This document shows positions 20,415-28,493 of a stretch of 64,000 nucleotides of DNA, piece by piece (the stretch's first letter is position 1; the number at the start of each line of letters is the position of its first letter). The stretch spans positions 78,380 through 142,379 of the forward strand of contig NZ_LOHF01000005.1 in the NCBI RefSeq assembly GCF_002158995.1. The letters are read 5' to 3'. A program made the translations under genes and the position numbers. The notes beneath the pieces are model-generated. The model searched no databases. It was not told the origin of the DNA and saw nothing but the letters and a program-made list of their open reading frames with translations. This DNA comes from Pseudomonas caspiana (GTDB lineage: Bacteria; Pseudomonadota; Gammaproteobacteria; Pseudomonadales; Pseudomonadaceae).

Positions 20415-21941
20415 TCAAACCGACGATACTTCGGTCGTACTTTCGATTCCGCCATCACTCGAAGGCGGTGCGGTAACGATGGATTTCAGATCAACCTGAC
20501 TCCCGAGCAGCTTGTCGATATCCGGTCTCGGCCGCTGCAGTTCGGGGTGGTTTACAGACGCCCGCTCGATCTGTTCGCCACACGCCAGCAGGTAAGCATC
20601 AGCACGGAACGCCCCCACCACTTGCAGACCAAACGGCATGCCGTTGTGATCCACGCCACAGGGCAGCGACAGCGCCGGGTTGGTCGCCAGGGTGACGACG
20701 TAGGTCAGGGCGAGCCAGCGGTAATAATTCTCCAGCTGTTTGCCGTTGATGCTTTTCAGATAGAGGTCTTGCCATGGGAAGGGCGATACCGGCGTGGTCG
20801 GCGACAGGATCAGGTCGTAGTCTTCGAATAGCGCCTGGAAACGGCGATAGATTCGGGTTTGTTCGGTGGCAGCCCAGGCGCAGTCTTCCAGCGTCATGCG
20901 CATGCCCATCTCGTAATTGGCGCGCGGATTTTCACCCAGGGAGGCAGGGTCTCGCAGATAGGCATCACGGGTGCCTGCCACAAAGCTCTCGGCTCTTAAC
21001 ACGTCGAAGCAGCGATCCGTTTCCCCCAGCTCCATCTGGACCTCATCGCAGCTACGAAACAGCGGTCGCAGGGCGGCAATCTTGCGCCGAAACACCTGCC
21101 GAATATCGTCATCCACATCGCAGCAGCCGAAGTCTTCGGTGTAGCCGACTCGCAAGGTGCCAAGATCTACATCCGGCAGCGCACGGAACAGGCTGGCATC
21201 AACCTCATAGCTCAATGGCTCGCTGACGTGAAACCCAGCTGTGGCCTGCAACTGCAGCAGGGTGTCGGCCACGGTGCGACCCATGGGACCGACCACTGAG
21301 ATAGGTGTCCAGCCCATCAGACGTCGTTCGCTGGGTACCAGTCCGGGAGAAGGGCGCAAGCCAACCACGCCACATTTGGCGGCGGGGATGCGCAGGGAAC
21401 CACCAGTGTCCGAGCCGCTGCACAGCGGCAGCATGTCGGTGGCCAGCGCCGCTGCCGAGCCACCGGAAGATCCGCCAGCATTCAGCGCCGGGTTGAACGG
21501 GTTGCCCGTTGCGCCCCACACATCATTGCGGGTATTGGCACCAGCACCCATTTCCGGAACGTTGGTTTTACCGGTGACAATCGCCCCGGCGGCTCGCAGC
21601 CTCGCAACCAGTGTGTTGTCTTTGGTAGGAATGTTGTTGCGATAGAGCGGTGAGCCGTAGGTGGTCAGCAGGCCAGCAGTCGCTTCCAGATCCTTGATGC
21701 CGATCGGCAAGCCGTGCAGCAAGCCAAGCGGTTGGCCTGACAGCACCGCCTGCTCCGCTTCACGAGCCTGTTGCCTTGCCTGATCAAAGCATGTGGCGGT
21801 CACCGCATTGACGTAAGGATTGACCTGCTCGATGCGCTGAATGCACGCGTCCATCAATTCCACGGGGGAGATCTGCTTACTGCCAATCAGACGGCGCAAC
21901 TCAACTGCGGTTTTTTCCACGAGCTCATCAGGACGGCGCAT
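20415..21941 (-). CDS. Amidase signature family hydrolase
   Basis: A 508-residue amidase-signature enzyme. The Ser-cisSer-Lys triad is visible as Lys83 (LPIGIKDLEATAG), Ser158 (NAGGSSGGSAAALA) and nucleophile Ser182 (SGSDTGGSLRIPAA). Length and overall layout fit general amidases, and the later TNPALSLPCGVDHNGMPFGLQ is typical. It converges with cdhR and stands alone, so its substrate is open; GatA is less likely because no gatB or gatC is nearby and the C-terminus differs. Confidence 0.88.
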   Translation of the reverse strand: MRRPDELVEKTAVELRRLIGSKQISPVELMDACIQRIEQVNPYVNAVTATCFDQARQQAREAEQAVLSGQPLGLLHGLPIGIKDLEATAGLLTTYGSPLYRNNIPTKDNTLVARLRAAGAIVTGKTNVPEMGAGANTRNDVWGATGNPFNPALNAGGSSGGSAAALATDMLPLCSGSDTGGSLRIPAAKCGVVGLRPSPGLVPSERRLMGWTPISVVGPMGRTVADTLLQLQATAGFHVSEPLSYEVDASLFRALPDVDLGTLRVGYTEDFGCCDVDDDIRQVFRRKIAALRPLFRSCDEVQMELGETDRCFDVLRAESFVAGTRDAYLRDPASLGENPRANYEMGMRMTLEDCAWAATEQTRIYRRFQALFEDYDLILSPTTPVSPFPWQDLYLKSINGKQLENYYRWLALTYVVTLATNPALSLPCGVDHNGMPFGLQVVGAFRADAYLLACGEQIERASVNHPELQRPRPDIDKLLGSQVDLKSIVTAPPSSDGGIESTTEVSSV

Positions 21942-22085
21942 TCGAGATACCTGGCAACAGTGATTGTTGCCCCGAATCTAGAACAGTCCGAGGCTTGCCA
22001 CAATTTCAAGTTTTCGAATGATTTATTGCTGTTTTGGCATGGGTGGTTTTTTTTATGCGAGACCGCTGCGGGAGCTCGGCTCGAA

Positions 22086-22568
22086 TCACGAAGCCTTTTG
22101 GTCTCGCACCATCAGCAACCGTGAGGCTTCGTTGTAATCAGCCTGGAACGCCGGGCTGCCAATCCATTCGATGGCCGCATCTTCGTCTTCGTCGTGGAAC
22201 ATGGCGCGGTAGGTGATCAGCAGGCCCATCATGAAGTCAGTGGCTTGATCTTCATCTTCCTCGGCAATGACCAGCGCGAGAACCGGGTATTGCAGGAACA
22301 CGGCGCACATTGCCAATTGGCTGATGGACTGCGCTTGCTTCATGGTCTGGAACAGATCGTCGAAGTCGGCGGGGTCAAAGCCGTTCTCCACAATGTCCTT
22401 GAAATCGAACGTGCTCAGATCGAGTTCGACGTCATCAAAAGGCTGGTCAACCAGCGGCGAGGCGAAGATCGGGTGTACGACTTTTTTGCCCGGCTTTTGC
22501 GAGCGGTTTTGCTTGGCCTTGGCTTTCGCCCGTTGGGCGCGTTTTTGCTGCTTGTCTGGCGAAGCCAC
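22086..22568 (-). CDS. Conserved hypothetical protein, acidic with basic N-terminus
   Basis: A 160-residue soluble protein that I do not recognise as a named family. The first 30 residues are very basic (QQKRAQRAKAKAKQNRSQK), then a strongly acidic, helical body follows, with FDFKDIVENGFDPADFDDLF and ITYRAMFHDEDEDAAIEWIG. The charge split suggests nucleic-acid or ribosome contact, which is only a guess. The start is GTG with AGGAAAC upstream. It lies 57 bases beyond the PilX-like gene on the same strand, so it may be the last gene of that transcript or separate. Confidence 0.65.
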   Translation of the reverse strand: MASPDKQQKRAQRAKAKAKQNRSQKPGKKVVHPIFASPLVDQPFDDVELDLSTFDFKDIVENGFDPADFDDLFQTMKQAQSISQLAMCAVFLQYPVLALVIAEEDEDQATDFMMGLLITYRAMFHDEDEDAAIEWIGSPAFQADYNEASRLLMVRDQKAS

Positions 22569-22625
22569 CGATGAGTTTCCTGATCTTGAAGTTGAGGTCT
22601 AGAGGCGAGCCTTGGGTCGCTCGCA

Positions 22626-24614
22626 TCACAAATAGCGCGTCCACTTTACTGCGACCGTCGTCCCAGTGGAACCCGTGCAATTGGTGGTGCACGTGGATTG
22701 CCCTCCGGAAGGGATCTGGCCTGGCACGTAGGTGTCGGGCAGATTGCTGAGGTCTATAAGCGTTGAGCCGCCCCAGGCATTGGCCGGCGTAGCGCCTTGC
22801 GCCGCCGCTGTAACATAGCCGTGCACGGTGCTGCTTCCTTCGGTAAGGAACACATCTCCGGCCACGATGCTTCCATAGACTACGCTTGAGGCGCCCAGCG
22901 TGATCGCACCTCCGGAAAACACGCCATTCGTGAAACTGCCATCCAGATAACCAACGTTACCCAAGGCATTGGATATCAGCTTGGCGCCAGCCGTGTCGCA
23001 GAAGTTGGTCGGGTACATGCCGGCGAAGTCGTTCGTTGAGTCCTTCAGAAACTTGTTGGTGCAGACGACTTTGTAGCCTGCGTAGTTCAGCGCGTACAGG
23101 ACGTGGGCACCACTGGTGGCGATATTGCCTGTAGCAACGACAGTGTTGTAGTACTCGCCGTTGCTCATTTGCAGATTGCCCTTGAACCACAGTGCACCGG
23201 GTGCCAGGTTCTTGCCTGAAACAGTCCATGTGCCGTTGGCGTAAGTGATACATCCGTTGTAAGTCGACTGACCCTGACAAAGCGTGCGAGTGGTTGAGTC
23301 AGGAGCAGCAGGCAATGTGCAGTTGTTCGAACTGTCGACGTTTTTGCACAGGAAGTCGTTGTAGCCCCTGCCGTTCTGTTGAGGATAATTGCCCAGGTAA
23401 TAAATTCCGTTTGTCATCCCGTTGATGTTCTGGACGGTGACCTGTCTTTTTCCGTTCACGTACTCGAATACATAGTTCGAGGCGTCCTTGAAGTCGTAGG
23501 CATCAACCTTTGCGGTGTCCTCAAGCTTTGCCGTCAGCGGCGTGAACAACGTCACCGTCACACTGGTTGGAGCGACCACTGCGGTCGTGTTCGGGCATCC
23601 GCTGGTGCTCTGGGCTTTGATAGTGCCTTGAGGAAACCAGTACGGGCTGGGGCACGTAACGTTAGCTTTGCTATTGATGCGGTTGATGCTCGGCCAACTG
23701 GTAACGGTAACGTCGCCAACCGCATTGGCCTCAGTTGTTGTGCCGTTGCTTATCGCGATGGTTTTGCCTGCATTCAGCGTCCCCAGCGTCCCGCCCGTCG
23801 AGGTGGTGATTTTGCCCAGTGCGTTTGCGGAACCTACCGAACCGTTGGTAATTGATATATCGCCATTGGTGTAAAGCGTTCCTTGGGTGCCGCCACTGGC
23901 TAAAGTGATGTTGCCCAGGGCCGAGCCTTTCTGGGTGCTGGCTGAACCGTTGAGTGTAAGCGTTCCATTGGCGAACAACTCGTCAACCTGAATACCGCCA
24001 CCGATGACTATATCGCCGCTGGCCTGCAAGTACTGTAAACCTGTCACGGAGCCGCTCAGGTTGGCATCGCCTTTTACCGAAATCTTCGCGTTAGGATTAC
24101 CCTTGAAGGTGATCGATCCTGTCAGGTTAAGCGGTTTACCTATCTTGATGATGTCGCTCTGTGTAATCACACCTGCACCTGCAGCCGACGCGAATTTTAC
24201 GTTGTAGAAAACCTGCAAGGTCGCGGTTGCACCGGCTGCGCCGTTATTGCCTGCTGCCGATGAAATATTGAAGCCGATGAGGCCGGTCGCTTTGACGTAA
24301 GGTTCTGAAACGCTGATTGTCAGCCCGTTGATATTGCTCGCCAGGTTACCAGTGAGCGCAACCAAGCGATCTTCACCCTGGGTTTGGCTAGCGATGTCCA
24401 GCAAGTAGAGGCGTACCAGCTCAACCCCTTCCCAGGCTTTGGACTCGGCTGGCACCGCCGCGTGGCTGGCCATCTGCTGGTCTTGAGCGCTGCGGATGCC
24501 ATAAACCATACCCATGGCGGTGACTGTCATCGCCATGCCGGTAAGCAGCATGACGAGCGTCGTCGCCATACCCCGTTGGCATGCTCTGGACTTTAGGCCG
24601 GCCTTGGAAATCAT
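22626..24614 (-). CDS. Very large PilX-position pilin-like protein with repetitive beta region
   Basis: A 662-residue protein encoded last in the minor-pilin operon. The N-terminus has a basic leader, a Gly and a hydrophobic helix (CQRGMATTLVMLLTGMAMTV), as in PilX/GspK-like minor pilins, but without Glu at position 5. Residues about 150-320 are built of short G/S/T/N-rich repeats such as ANGTLTLNG, TNGDISITNG and NAGKTIAISNG, resembling bactofilin-type beta-helix rungs; AGDVFLTEGSSTVHGYV is similar further on. Several Cys pairs occur in the C-terminal half. It starts inside the end of the PilW-like gene (4-base overlap). Usual PilX proteins are about 200 residues, so this is an unusual fusion or expansion. 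Confidence 0.75.
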   Translation of the reverse strand: MISKAGLKSRACQRGMATTLVMLLTGMAMTVTAMGMVYGIRSAQDQQMASHAAVPAESKAWEGVELVRLYLLDIASQTQGEDRLVALTGNLASNINGLTISVSEPYVKATGLIGFNISSAAGNNGAAGATATLQVFYNVKFASAAGAGVITQSDIIKIGKPLNLTGSITFKGNPNAKISVKGDANLSGSVTGLQYLQASGDIVIGGGIQVDELFANGTLTLNGSASTQKGSALGNITLASGGTQGTLYTNGDISITNGSVGSANALGKITTSTGGTLGTLNAGKTIAISNGTTTEANAVGDVTVTSWPSINRINSKANVTCPSPYWFPQGTIKAQSTSGCPNTTAVVAPTSVTVTLFTPLTAKLEDTAKVDAYDFKDASNYVFEYVNGKRQVTVQNINGMTNGIYYLGNYPQQNGRGYNDFLCKNVDSSNNCTLPAAPDSTTRTLCQGQSTYNGCITYANGTWTVSGKNLAPGALWFKGNLQMSNGEYYNTVVATGNIATSGAHVLYALNYAGYKVVCTNKFLKDSTNDFAGMYPTNFCDTAGAKLISNALGNVGYLDGSFTNGVFSGGAITLGASSVVYGSIVAGDVFLTEGSSTVHGYVTAAAQGATPANAWGGSTLIDLSNLPDTYVPGQIPSGGQSTCTTNCTGSTGTTVAVKWTRYL

Positions 24615-25321
24615 GATGCGCTCGGCTTTTCAAGGTTGGGTAGGCATGTGGTGCTTTTGCTTTTGACGTAAGCGGGTTGAGGCTCGCTGCTGTTGATGTC
24701 TATCGTGCTCGTGCTGGCGGTCATCATGACTTGCAGACGGTTGACGGCTGCGTCGGCAGTTTTCCCAAACGGCCAGCAGGGTGCGTAGAGCACCGAGAAA
24801 AATGCTGCTGGTTGATTCGTTTCAATCAGCGCAGTGCTGGTCCATGTCGTGGTGCCCCACTGCGATACCAGCGAGCAGTTAGTGCCACCTTGCAGGCGCA
24901 GAAGGCTTCCTGTTTCTTTGCCGCTATCTTTCTTCATCAGCAACCCGGAACAGATCGCGCTGCCGGTTGCAGTAGGCTTGTAGGTCCAGACCATCGCATT
25001 GCCCGTTGCGGGAGCCGTCGAAGTGGCTGCATTAAACGCACGAGGGGTTCCGGTCAGGGTGCCGTTGCTGAGATTTGCATCGTTAAGCAAGATGATCTGC
25101 ACAGGGTTGGCATCTACCCGAAAACCAGCATTCAACAGTTCACGTTGCGCTGTCAGTACCGCAGCAGCAATCTGACCGTCCTGTCGGGAGTCCTGAATGG
25201 ACTGCACAGACACGCCAATCAGGTTTTTATATAGCGACAGCAGCGCCAGGATGCTGATCATCGACAGGCTTACGCCCACCAGCAGGCTGACCAGATTGAA
25301 GCCGCGTTGTGCTTGTTTCAT
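24611..25321 (-). CDS. PilW-like minor pilin
   Basis: A 236-residue prepilin-type protein: leader MKQAQRG, then FNLVSLLVGVSLSMISILALL as the N-terminal helix. Position 5 of the mature protein is Ser rather than the usual Glu. The body carries three or more cysteines (AICSGL, GTNCSLV, ICSG/TTCLPN) as in PilW. Position after the PilV-like gene and before the PilX-like gene, with 4-base overlaps on both sides, supports the PilW assignment. The start at 25321 follows the ATGA overlap; the longer upstream reading frame lies antisense-like across pilV and is rejected. Confidence 0.78.
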   Translation of the reverse strand: MKQAQRGFNLVSLLVGVSLSMISILALLSLYKNLIGVSVQSIQDSRQDGQIAAAVLTAQRELLNAGFRVDANPVQIILLNDANLSNGTLTGTPRAFNAATSTAPATGNAMVWTYKPTATGSAICSGLLMKKDSGKETGSLLRLQGGTNCSLVSQWGTTTWTSTALIETNQPAAFFSVLYAPCWPFGKTADAAVNRLQVMMTASTSTIDINSSEPQPAYVKSKSTTCLPNLEKPSAS

Positions 25322-25731
25322 GTCTCGTCGCCGACACGAATCACGCCACCGAACAACGCGTTGTCGGCCGTTCGCGTCGTTAGCACCACGGTACCCAGGG
25401 ATGTTCCGCCGGTGATCGTGCGCCCGCCGATGGTCACGGGAGATGCCGCTGTGCAGGCGACATCCAGATTGATGGCATTGGTTTGTGTCGGCAGGGTAAT
25501 GGTCGCCAGCGAGGCATTGGTGCACAGGGCCTTGCCATTGAGCGCAAGCAAGTTGCGCATCTGACTGACCGCGACGTTTTGCAGCTTCATATCCCGCTGA
25601 GTGTTGGTCGCTCGAGAGGAGGCGTAGCTGATACCCAGCCCGATGATCGACATCAGAACGATGCCGATCAGTGATTCCATGAGTATGTCGCCGCGTTCCT
25701 TGCGCCCGTTACCGCTAAATGATCGGGACAT
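25318..25731 (-). CDS. PilV-like minor pilin
   Basis: A 137-residue prepilin: leader ending KERG, then DILMESLIGIVLMSIIGLGIS. Glu5 is kept but the first mature residue would be Asp instead of Phe or Met, which is rare and might affect N-methylation. Two cysteines (GKALCTN and DVACTAA) fit a disulfide-bonded small minor pilin. It overlaps the FimT/FimU-like gene by 17 bases and the PilW-like gene by 4. PilV/PilI-type naming rests on gene order. Confidence 0.75.
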   Translation of the reverse strand: MSRSFSGNGRKERGDILMESLIGIVLMSIIGLGISYASSRATNTQRDMKLQNVAVSQMRNLLALNGKALCTNASLATITLPTQTNAINLDVACTAASPVTIGGRTITGGTSLGTVVLTTRTADNALFGGVIRVGDET

Positions 25732-26179
25732 TGAAGGTGCTCTCGCTGCCTGCTGTTACGTCGATGCTGGACGTGGTGCAGGCATTGCCGCCAAGTACCG
25801 GCAAGCCGCGACTATTGAACGCAACACAGGAAACGTCCGAGCCGCTGACCTTGACCCCGACGGAGGCGGGCAGCTGTGCGGTCCAGAGTGGTGTTGCACT
25901 CGATGCGCAATCCACAGTTGTGGCCATCTTGAACAGTTTCAGTGTCTGGCCTGAGCGACACAGCGCCGCGGCCGCCACGTCATCACGGGCACCTTCAGGG
26001 TTACGCAGAGCAGTGGCCTTGGCGCGGCTGATGCCTTGTTTCAACACCCCGGCCGCCTCTCGCTGCTTGGCGCTATCGCTCCACGCTTTGGTGAACGGCG
26101 CGCCGATAGCCAGCAATATGCCGAAGATGGCGATGGTGATCATGAGTTCGATCAGCGTGAAGCCCTTGGCACGCATCAT
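25715..26179 (-). CDS. FimT/FimU (GspH)-like minor pilin
   Basis: A 154-residue prepilin with the complete type III signal MMRAKG/FTLIELMITIAIFGIL, including Glu5. The body matches GspH/FimT proteins (AKQREAAGVLKQGISRAKATALRNP), with Cys in ALCRSG, VDCASS, VSCVAF and NACTT. I start at the ATG at 26179, whose ATGATG overlaps the TGA stop of the PilE-like gene; an ATG at 26206 would overlap more. Such pilins prime the type IV pilus tip. Confidence 0.82.
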   Translation of the reverse strand: MMRAKGFTLIELMITIAIFGILLAIGAPFTKAWSDSAKQREAAGVLKQGISRAKATALRNPEGARDDVAAAALCRSGQTLKLFKMATTVDCASSATPLWTAQLPASVGVKVSGSDVSCVAFNSRGLPVLGGNACTTSSIDVTAGSESTFNVPII

Positions 26180-26634
26180 AGCCAGGCGCCGTTGTATGGG
26201 CTGCAACTGGCAACAGCTCGCACATTGTCCTGAGTCAGGGTGATGCTGCAGCCATTGACCTTGCCACTCGTGCCCAAGGCTTCCAGCTTGTAGGTGGAGT
26301 TGGTCGACGTCACGATCTTGTAGGTGAACGAATCAGACTGGCTCGGCTGCCAGGACGAAGAGGTGCAGCCTGTGCTGCCAGTACTCGCGACACATTTGGT
26401 GTCTGCAGTGGTGCTGGACGTCGTGGTGCCGTAAACCAGCTGGCGCTGAAAACGGTTTTCCATGACCAGGCTCAACGCAGCCAGATCTGCCTGAGCGGAT
26501 TTGATTTTGCTCTTGGTGACATAGCTGTCGTAGGCGGGGAATGCGATGCCGGCCAGAATGCCAACAATGGCTACGGTGATGAGCAACTCGATCAGGGTAA
26601 AACCAGAAAACTTGCTCGCGCCTGAAGCACGCAT
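26176..26634 (-). CDS. pilE: PilE-like type IV pilin
   Basis: A 152-residue pilin with leader MRASGASKFSG, then FTLIELLITVAIVGILAGIAFPAYDSYV, the canonical N-terminal helix with Glu5. AQADLAALSLVMENRF is the usual continuation of helix alpha-1 in PilE minor pilins. Four cysteines lie in the C-terminal half (TKCVAS, TGCTSS, NGCSIT, ASCSPY). It is the first gene of the five-gene pilin transcript; the Shine-Dalgarno sequence before it is poor. PilY1, normally within such clusters, is absent here. Confidence 0.82.
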   Translation of the reverse strand: MRASGASKFSGFTLIELLITVAIVGILAGIAFPAYDSYVTKSKIKSAQADLAALSLVMENRFQRQLVYGTTTSSTTADTKCVASTGSTGCTSSSWQPSQSDSFTYKIVTSTNSTYKLEALGTSGKVNGCSITLTQDNVRAVASCSPYNGAWL

Positions 26635-26818
26635 ACGGAGGCCGCCAGAGAGAACTAAAGTATTAATGCGATATTACTATGCCATGTCACTTGCCGTGAA
26701 CTGGCGTGGATCAAAGGCCGGGCGGATCCGATGACCGGTCGTCGTTATTTAAGGCACTTTATTGAGCCAGAATTGCCCTCGCGAGGCGAGTTACACCTGA
26801 AGCCTGTTGCTCCAATGG

Positions 26819-27577
26819 CTAGTGCTGCGCCTTTGAAGGGGGGGCCCTTTTCTCCAGGTCGGTAAACAGAACGGCTTTCACGAGCGACGAAACAATTCCG
26901 CATTCCGTAGCGGCTAGAGCCCTGTCGATCCTGTCATCAATTATCACCAGTAGCTCTTGCCCGCTTGAGGATGGGCTGCTCAAGACATCGCCAGCCTTGC
27001 GCATCACGCTGCCCGTAGCATTGGCGTTAGGGTTGATTGCGTCGACCAGTAAATTGTCGAGTTGGAAATCAAAGTGATGTTCACGCTGAGACATGCCCCG
27101 AACCTTGTGGTTTAGCGTTAGTCTGGCGTTCGGCTTCCATTGGCGCAGCAGCATCGCGACTTCGTCAACCAATGTATTGGCGTCGACCGGTGCGCAGAGC
27201 GATTCCCGCTCGTAGTTAATGACGCAAAGAATGCCCTCAAGGTAGCGAGCTATAAGCCTGGAGGCATCATCCTTCGGGCCGGACGCCTTGATTTCTCCTT
27301 CGTCACTGATAGCCATCTCAAAAAGCTCAAGCCGGTTACGAATCGATGCCCAGCGACGCTTGTCGCCGACAGCGAGGCCAACTCCAATAAGGTGCGCAAG
27401 AGTGTCACCGTTGTCGCTAAGCACCAGCGCATTGCCGTGCTCAACCACGTAAAAAGCAACCGGTTCACCATCTGAGAATGAGAATGGCGTGTCGACCTCG
27501 AGCACAGATCCGTGATGCCGTCCCTGAACAGACCTGCATTCAAAACCCAGATTATTCATCAGCCAGTTACATTCCAT
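26819..27577 (-). CDS. DUF1828/DUF1829-type protein, unknown function
   Basis: A 252-residue soluble protein. The N-terminal half resembles the DUF1828 family: LEVDTPFSFSDGEPVAFYVV followed by ALVLSDNGDTLAHLIGVGL, the conserved D-x-G-x-T-L segment. The C-terminal half (DFQLDNLLVDAINPN, then ELLVIIDDRIDRALAATECG) is compatible with DUF1829. I use ATG 27577; an in-frame TTG four codons earlier is possible. It overlaps the end of the upstream partner gene by 11 bases, so translation is probably coupled. Family function is not established, but such genes are frequent in accessory regions, where this one also sits. Confidence 0.72.
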   Translation of the reverse strand: MECNWLMNNLGFECRSVQGRHHGSVLEVDTPFSFSDGEPVAFYVVEHGNALVLSDNGDTLAHLIGVGLAVGDKRRWASIRNRLELFEMAISDEGEIKASGPKDDASRLIARYLEGILCVINYERESLCAPVDANTLVDEVAMLLRQWKPNARLTLNHKVRGMSQREHHFDFQLDNLLVDAINPNANATGSVMRKAGDVLSSPSSSGQELLVIIDDRIDRALAATECGIVSSLVKAVLFTDLEKRAPPSKAQH

Positions 27578-28019
27578 TATCGTCACCAAATGGGTAGGGC
27601 ATCGCCGCGTCCAATGCGAGATTCACTCTAGTGCAAAAAAACTCCAGCCAGCCGACGTAGTCTGTGCAGTCCATATCGCTTTGTACAGGCAGGATTTCGG
27701 TTTCTCCAAGGTGCTCGTGCGGGCCAAAAAGCCGGGGCGGACCATTGTGTGATCGCTTGGCTCTTGGCACGACTTCCAATTGGTAGATGCGCCGCTTTTT
27801 CTGCTTGCTCAGCCGAAACAGTGTGAACGTATATTTGCACCGGTCCGCGGTCAGGCCCACTCGCAAGTGGATTTCAACGGTCAAGCCCGGAATGCTCAGC
27901 CCGTCTTCATCGAACGGACGGAACGCTATTACCTTGAACGCAAGGTTGGTCTCCTTCCGTTCAAATGAAAGCTCGCCTGCATAGGATTTGCGCAGCCTGA
28001 TTAGCTCAATGTCATCCAT
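27567..28019 (-). CDS. Hypothetical partner of the DUF1828-type protein
   Basis: A 150-residue soluble protein of no family I can name with confidence. Its sequence has an N-terminal charged strand-rich part (ELSFERKETNLAFKVIAFRP), a basic middle (LFRLSKQKKRRIYQLEVVPRAKRSH) and a notable PPRLFGPHEHLGET motif with two His. It ends with a helix (YVGWLEFFCTRVNLAL). I use ATG 28019; a GTG at 28118 would add 33 residues. It overlaps the DUF1828-type gene, which supports a two-gene functional unit. Whether that unit is a toxin-antitoxin, defence or other system is unknown. Confidence 0.6.
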   Translation of the reverse strand: MDDIELIRLRKSYAGELSFERKETNLAFKVIAFRPFDEDGLSIPGLTVEIHLRVGLTADRCKYTFTLFRLSKQKKRRIYQLEVVPRAKRSHNGPPRLFGPHEHLGETEILPVQSDMDCTDYVGWLEFFCTRVNLALDAAMPYPFGDDNGM

Positions 28020-28266
28020 TTCTTTGATGCTCTGGACCGATATCGATAGTGGGTTGCAGCTTGATCCTCGCTTGGTGAATTGGGCGACGATGAATCTGGC
28101 CAGCAGAGTACGGAGCACGACCGGGTTTTGCTGTCAGTCCATTCCGTTTCTAGCGTGTGGCTTTTCCCAATAGGGAGAGGTGGGCTTGAAGGTTTGATGA
28201 CGTGCGAAGGGGCGGGGTGAAGCAGGAGGGGGGGAGTGAGGCTTTACGATTTGCAGGCTGTGATCC

Positions 28267-28346
28267 CAGCTATAAAACACTAGGCGGGTTTCTTTATTTT
28301 TCGGGCGATGCTGGCACCATCTGAAATCAATTAGTCGTGCCCAGAG
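28267..28346 (-). repeat. Diverged second copy of the tRNA-Phe 3' end and its downstream terminator
   Basis: About 80 bases here match 29203-29289 with six substitutions and one 7-base deletion. The copy spans the last nine bases of the tRNA plus the downstream sequence. The deletion removes one arm of the terminator hairpin, so this copy should no longer terminate. The CCA-encoding TGG of the intact copy is TCG here. Confidence 0.85.
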
Positions 28347-28376
28347 GAGCTGAACGGCGGGCATACAGGTCTGGGC
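28339..28376 (-). pseudogene. Collapsed tRNA-Phe relic
   Basis: Read on the minus strand, both acceptor strands of the nearby tRNA-Phe survive (GCCCAGA and TCTGGGC) but only 24 bases separate them. A stretch CGTTCAGCTCC resembles the T-arm; D- and anticodon arms are gone. It cannot be a working tRNA. Together with the adjoining terminator copy it marks an old duplication. Confidence 0.65.
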
Positions 28377-28493
28377 GCTGTACTGTGCGCACTACCACTT
28401 CACCTTCGACCTCGATAAAAGAAGTATTCGGTAATGCGTTGGGCTACTGTAATTTGCGAAAAAATACACCGACGCACATCTCCAAGGATTGAA

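Noticed and set aside
26640..26720. Possible sigma54 promoter before the pilE-like gene (TGGCAT...CGCA)
   Set aside because: The GG and GC elements are two bases too far apart for a -24/-12 promoter.
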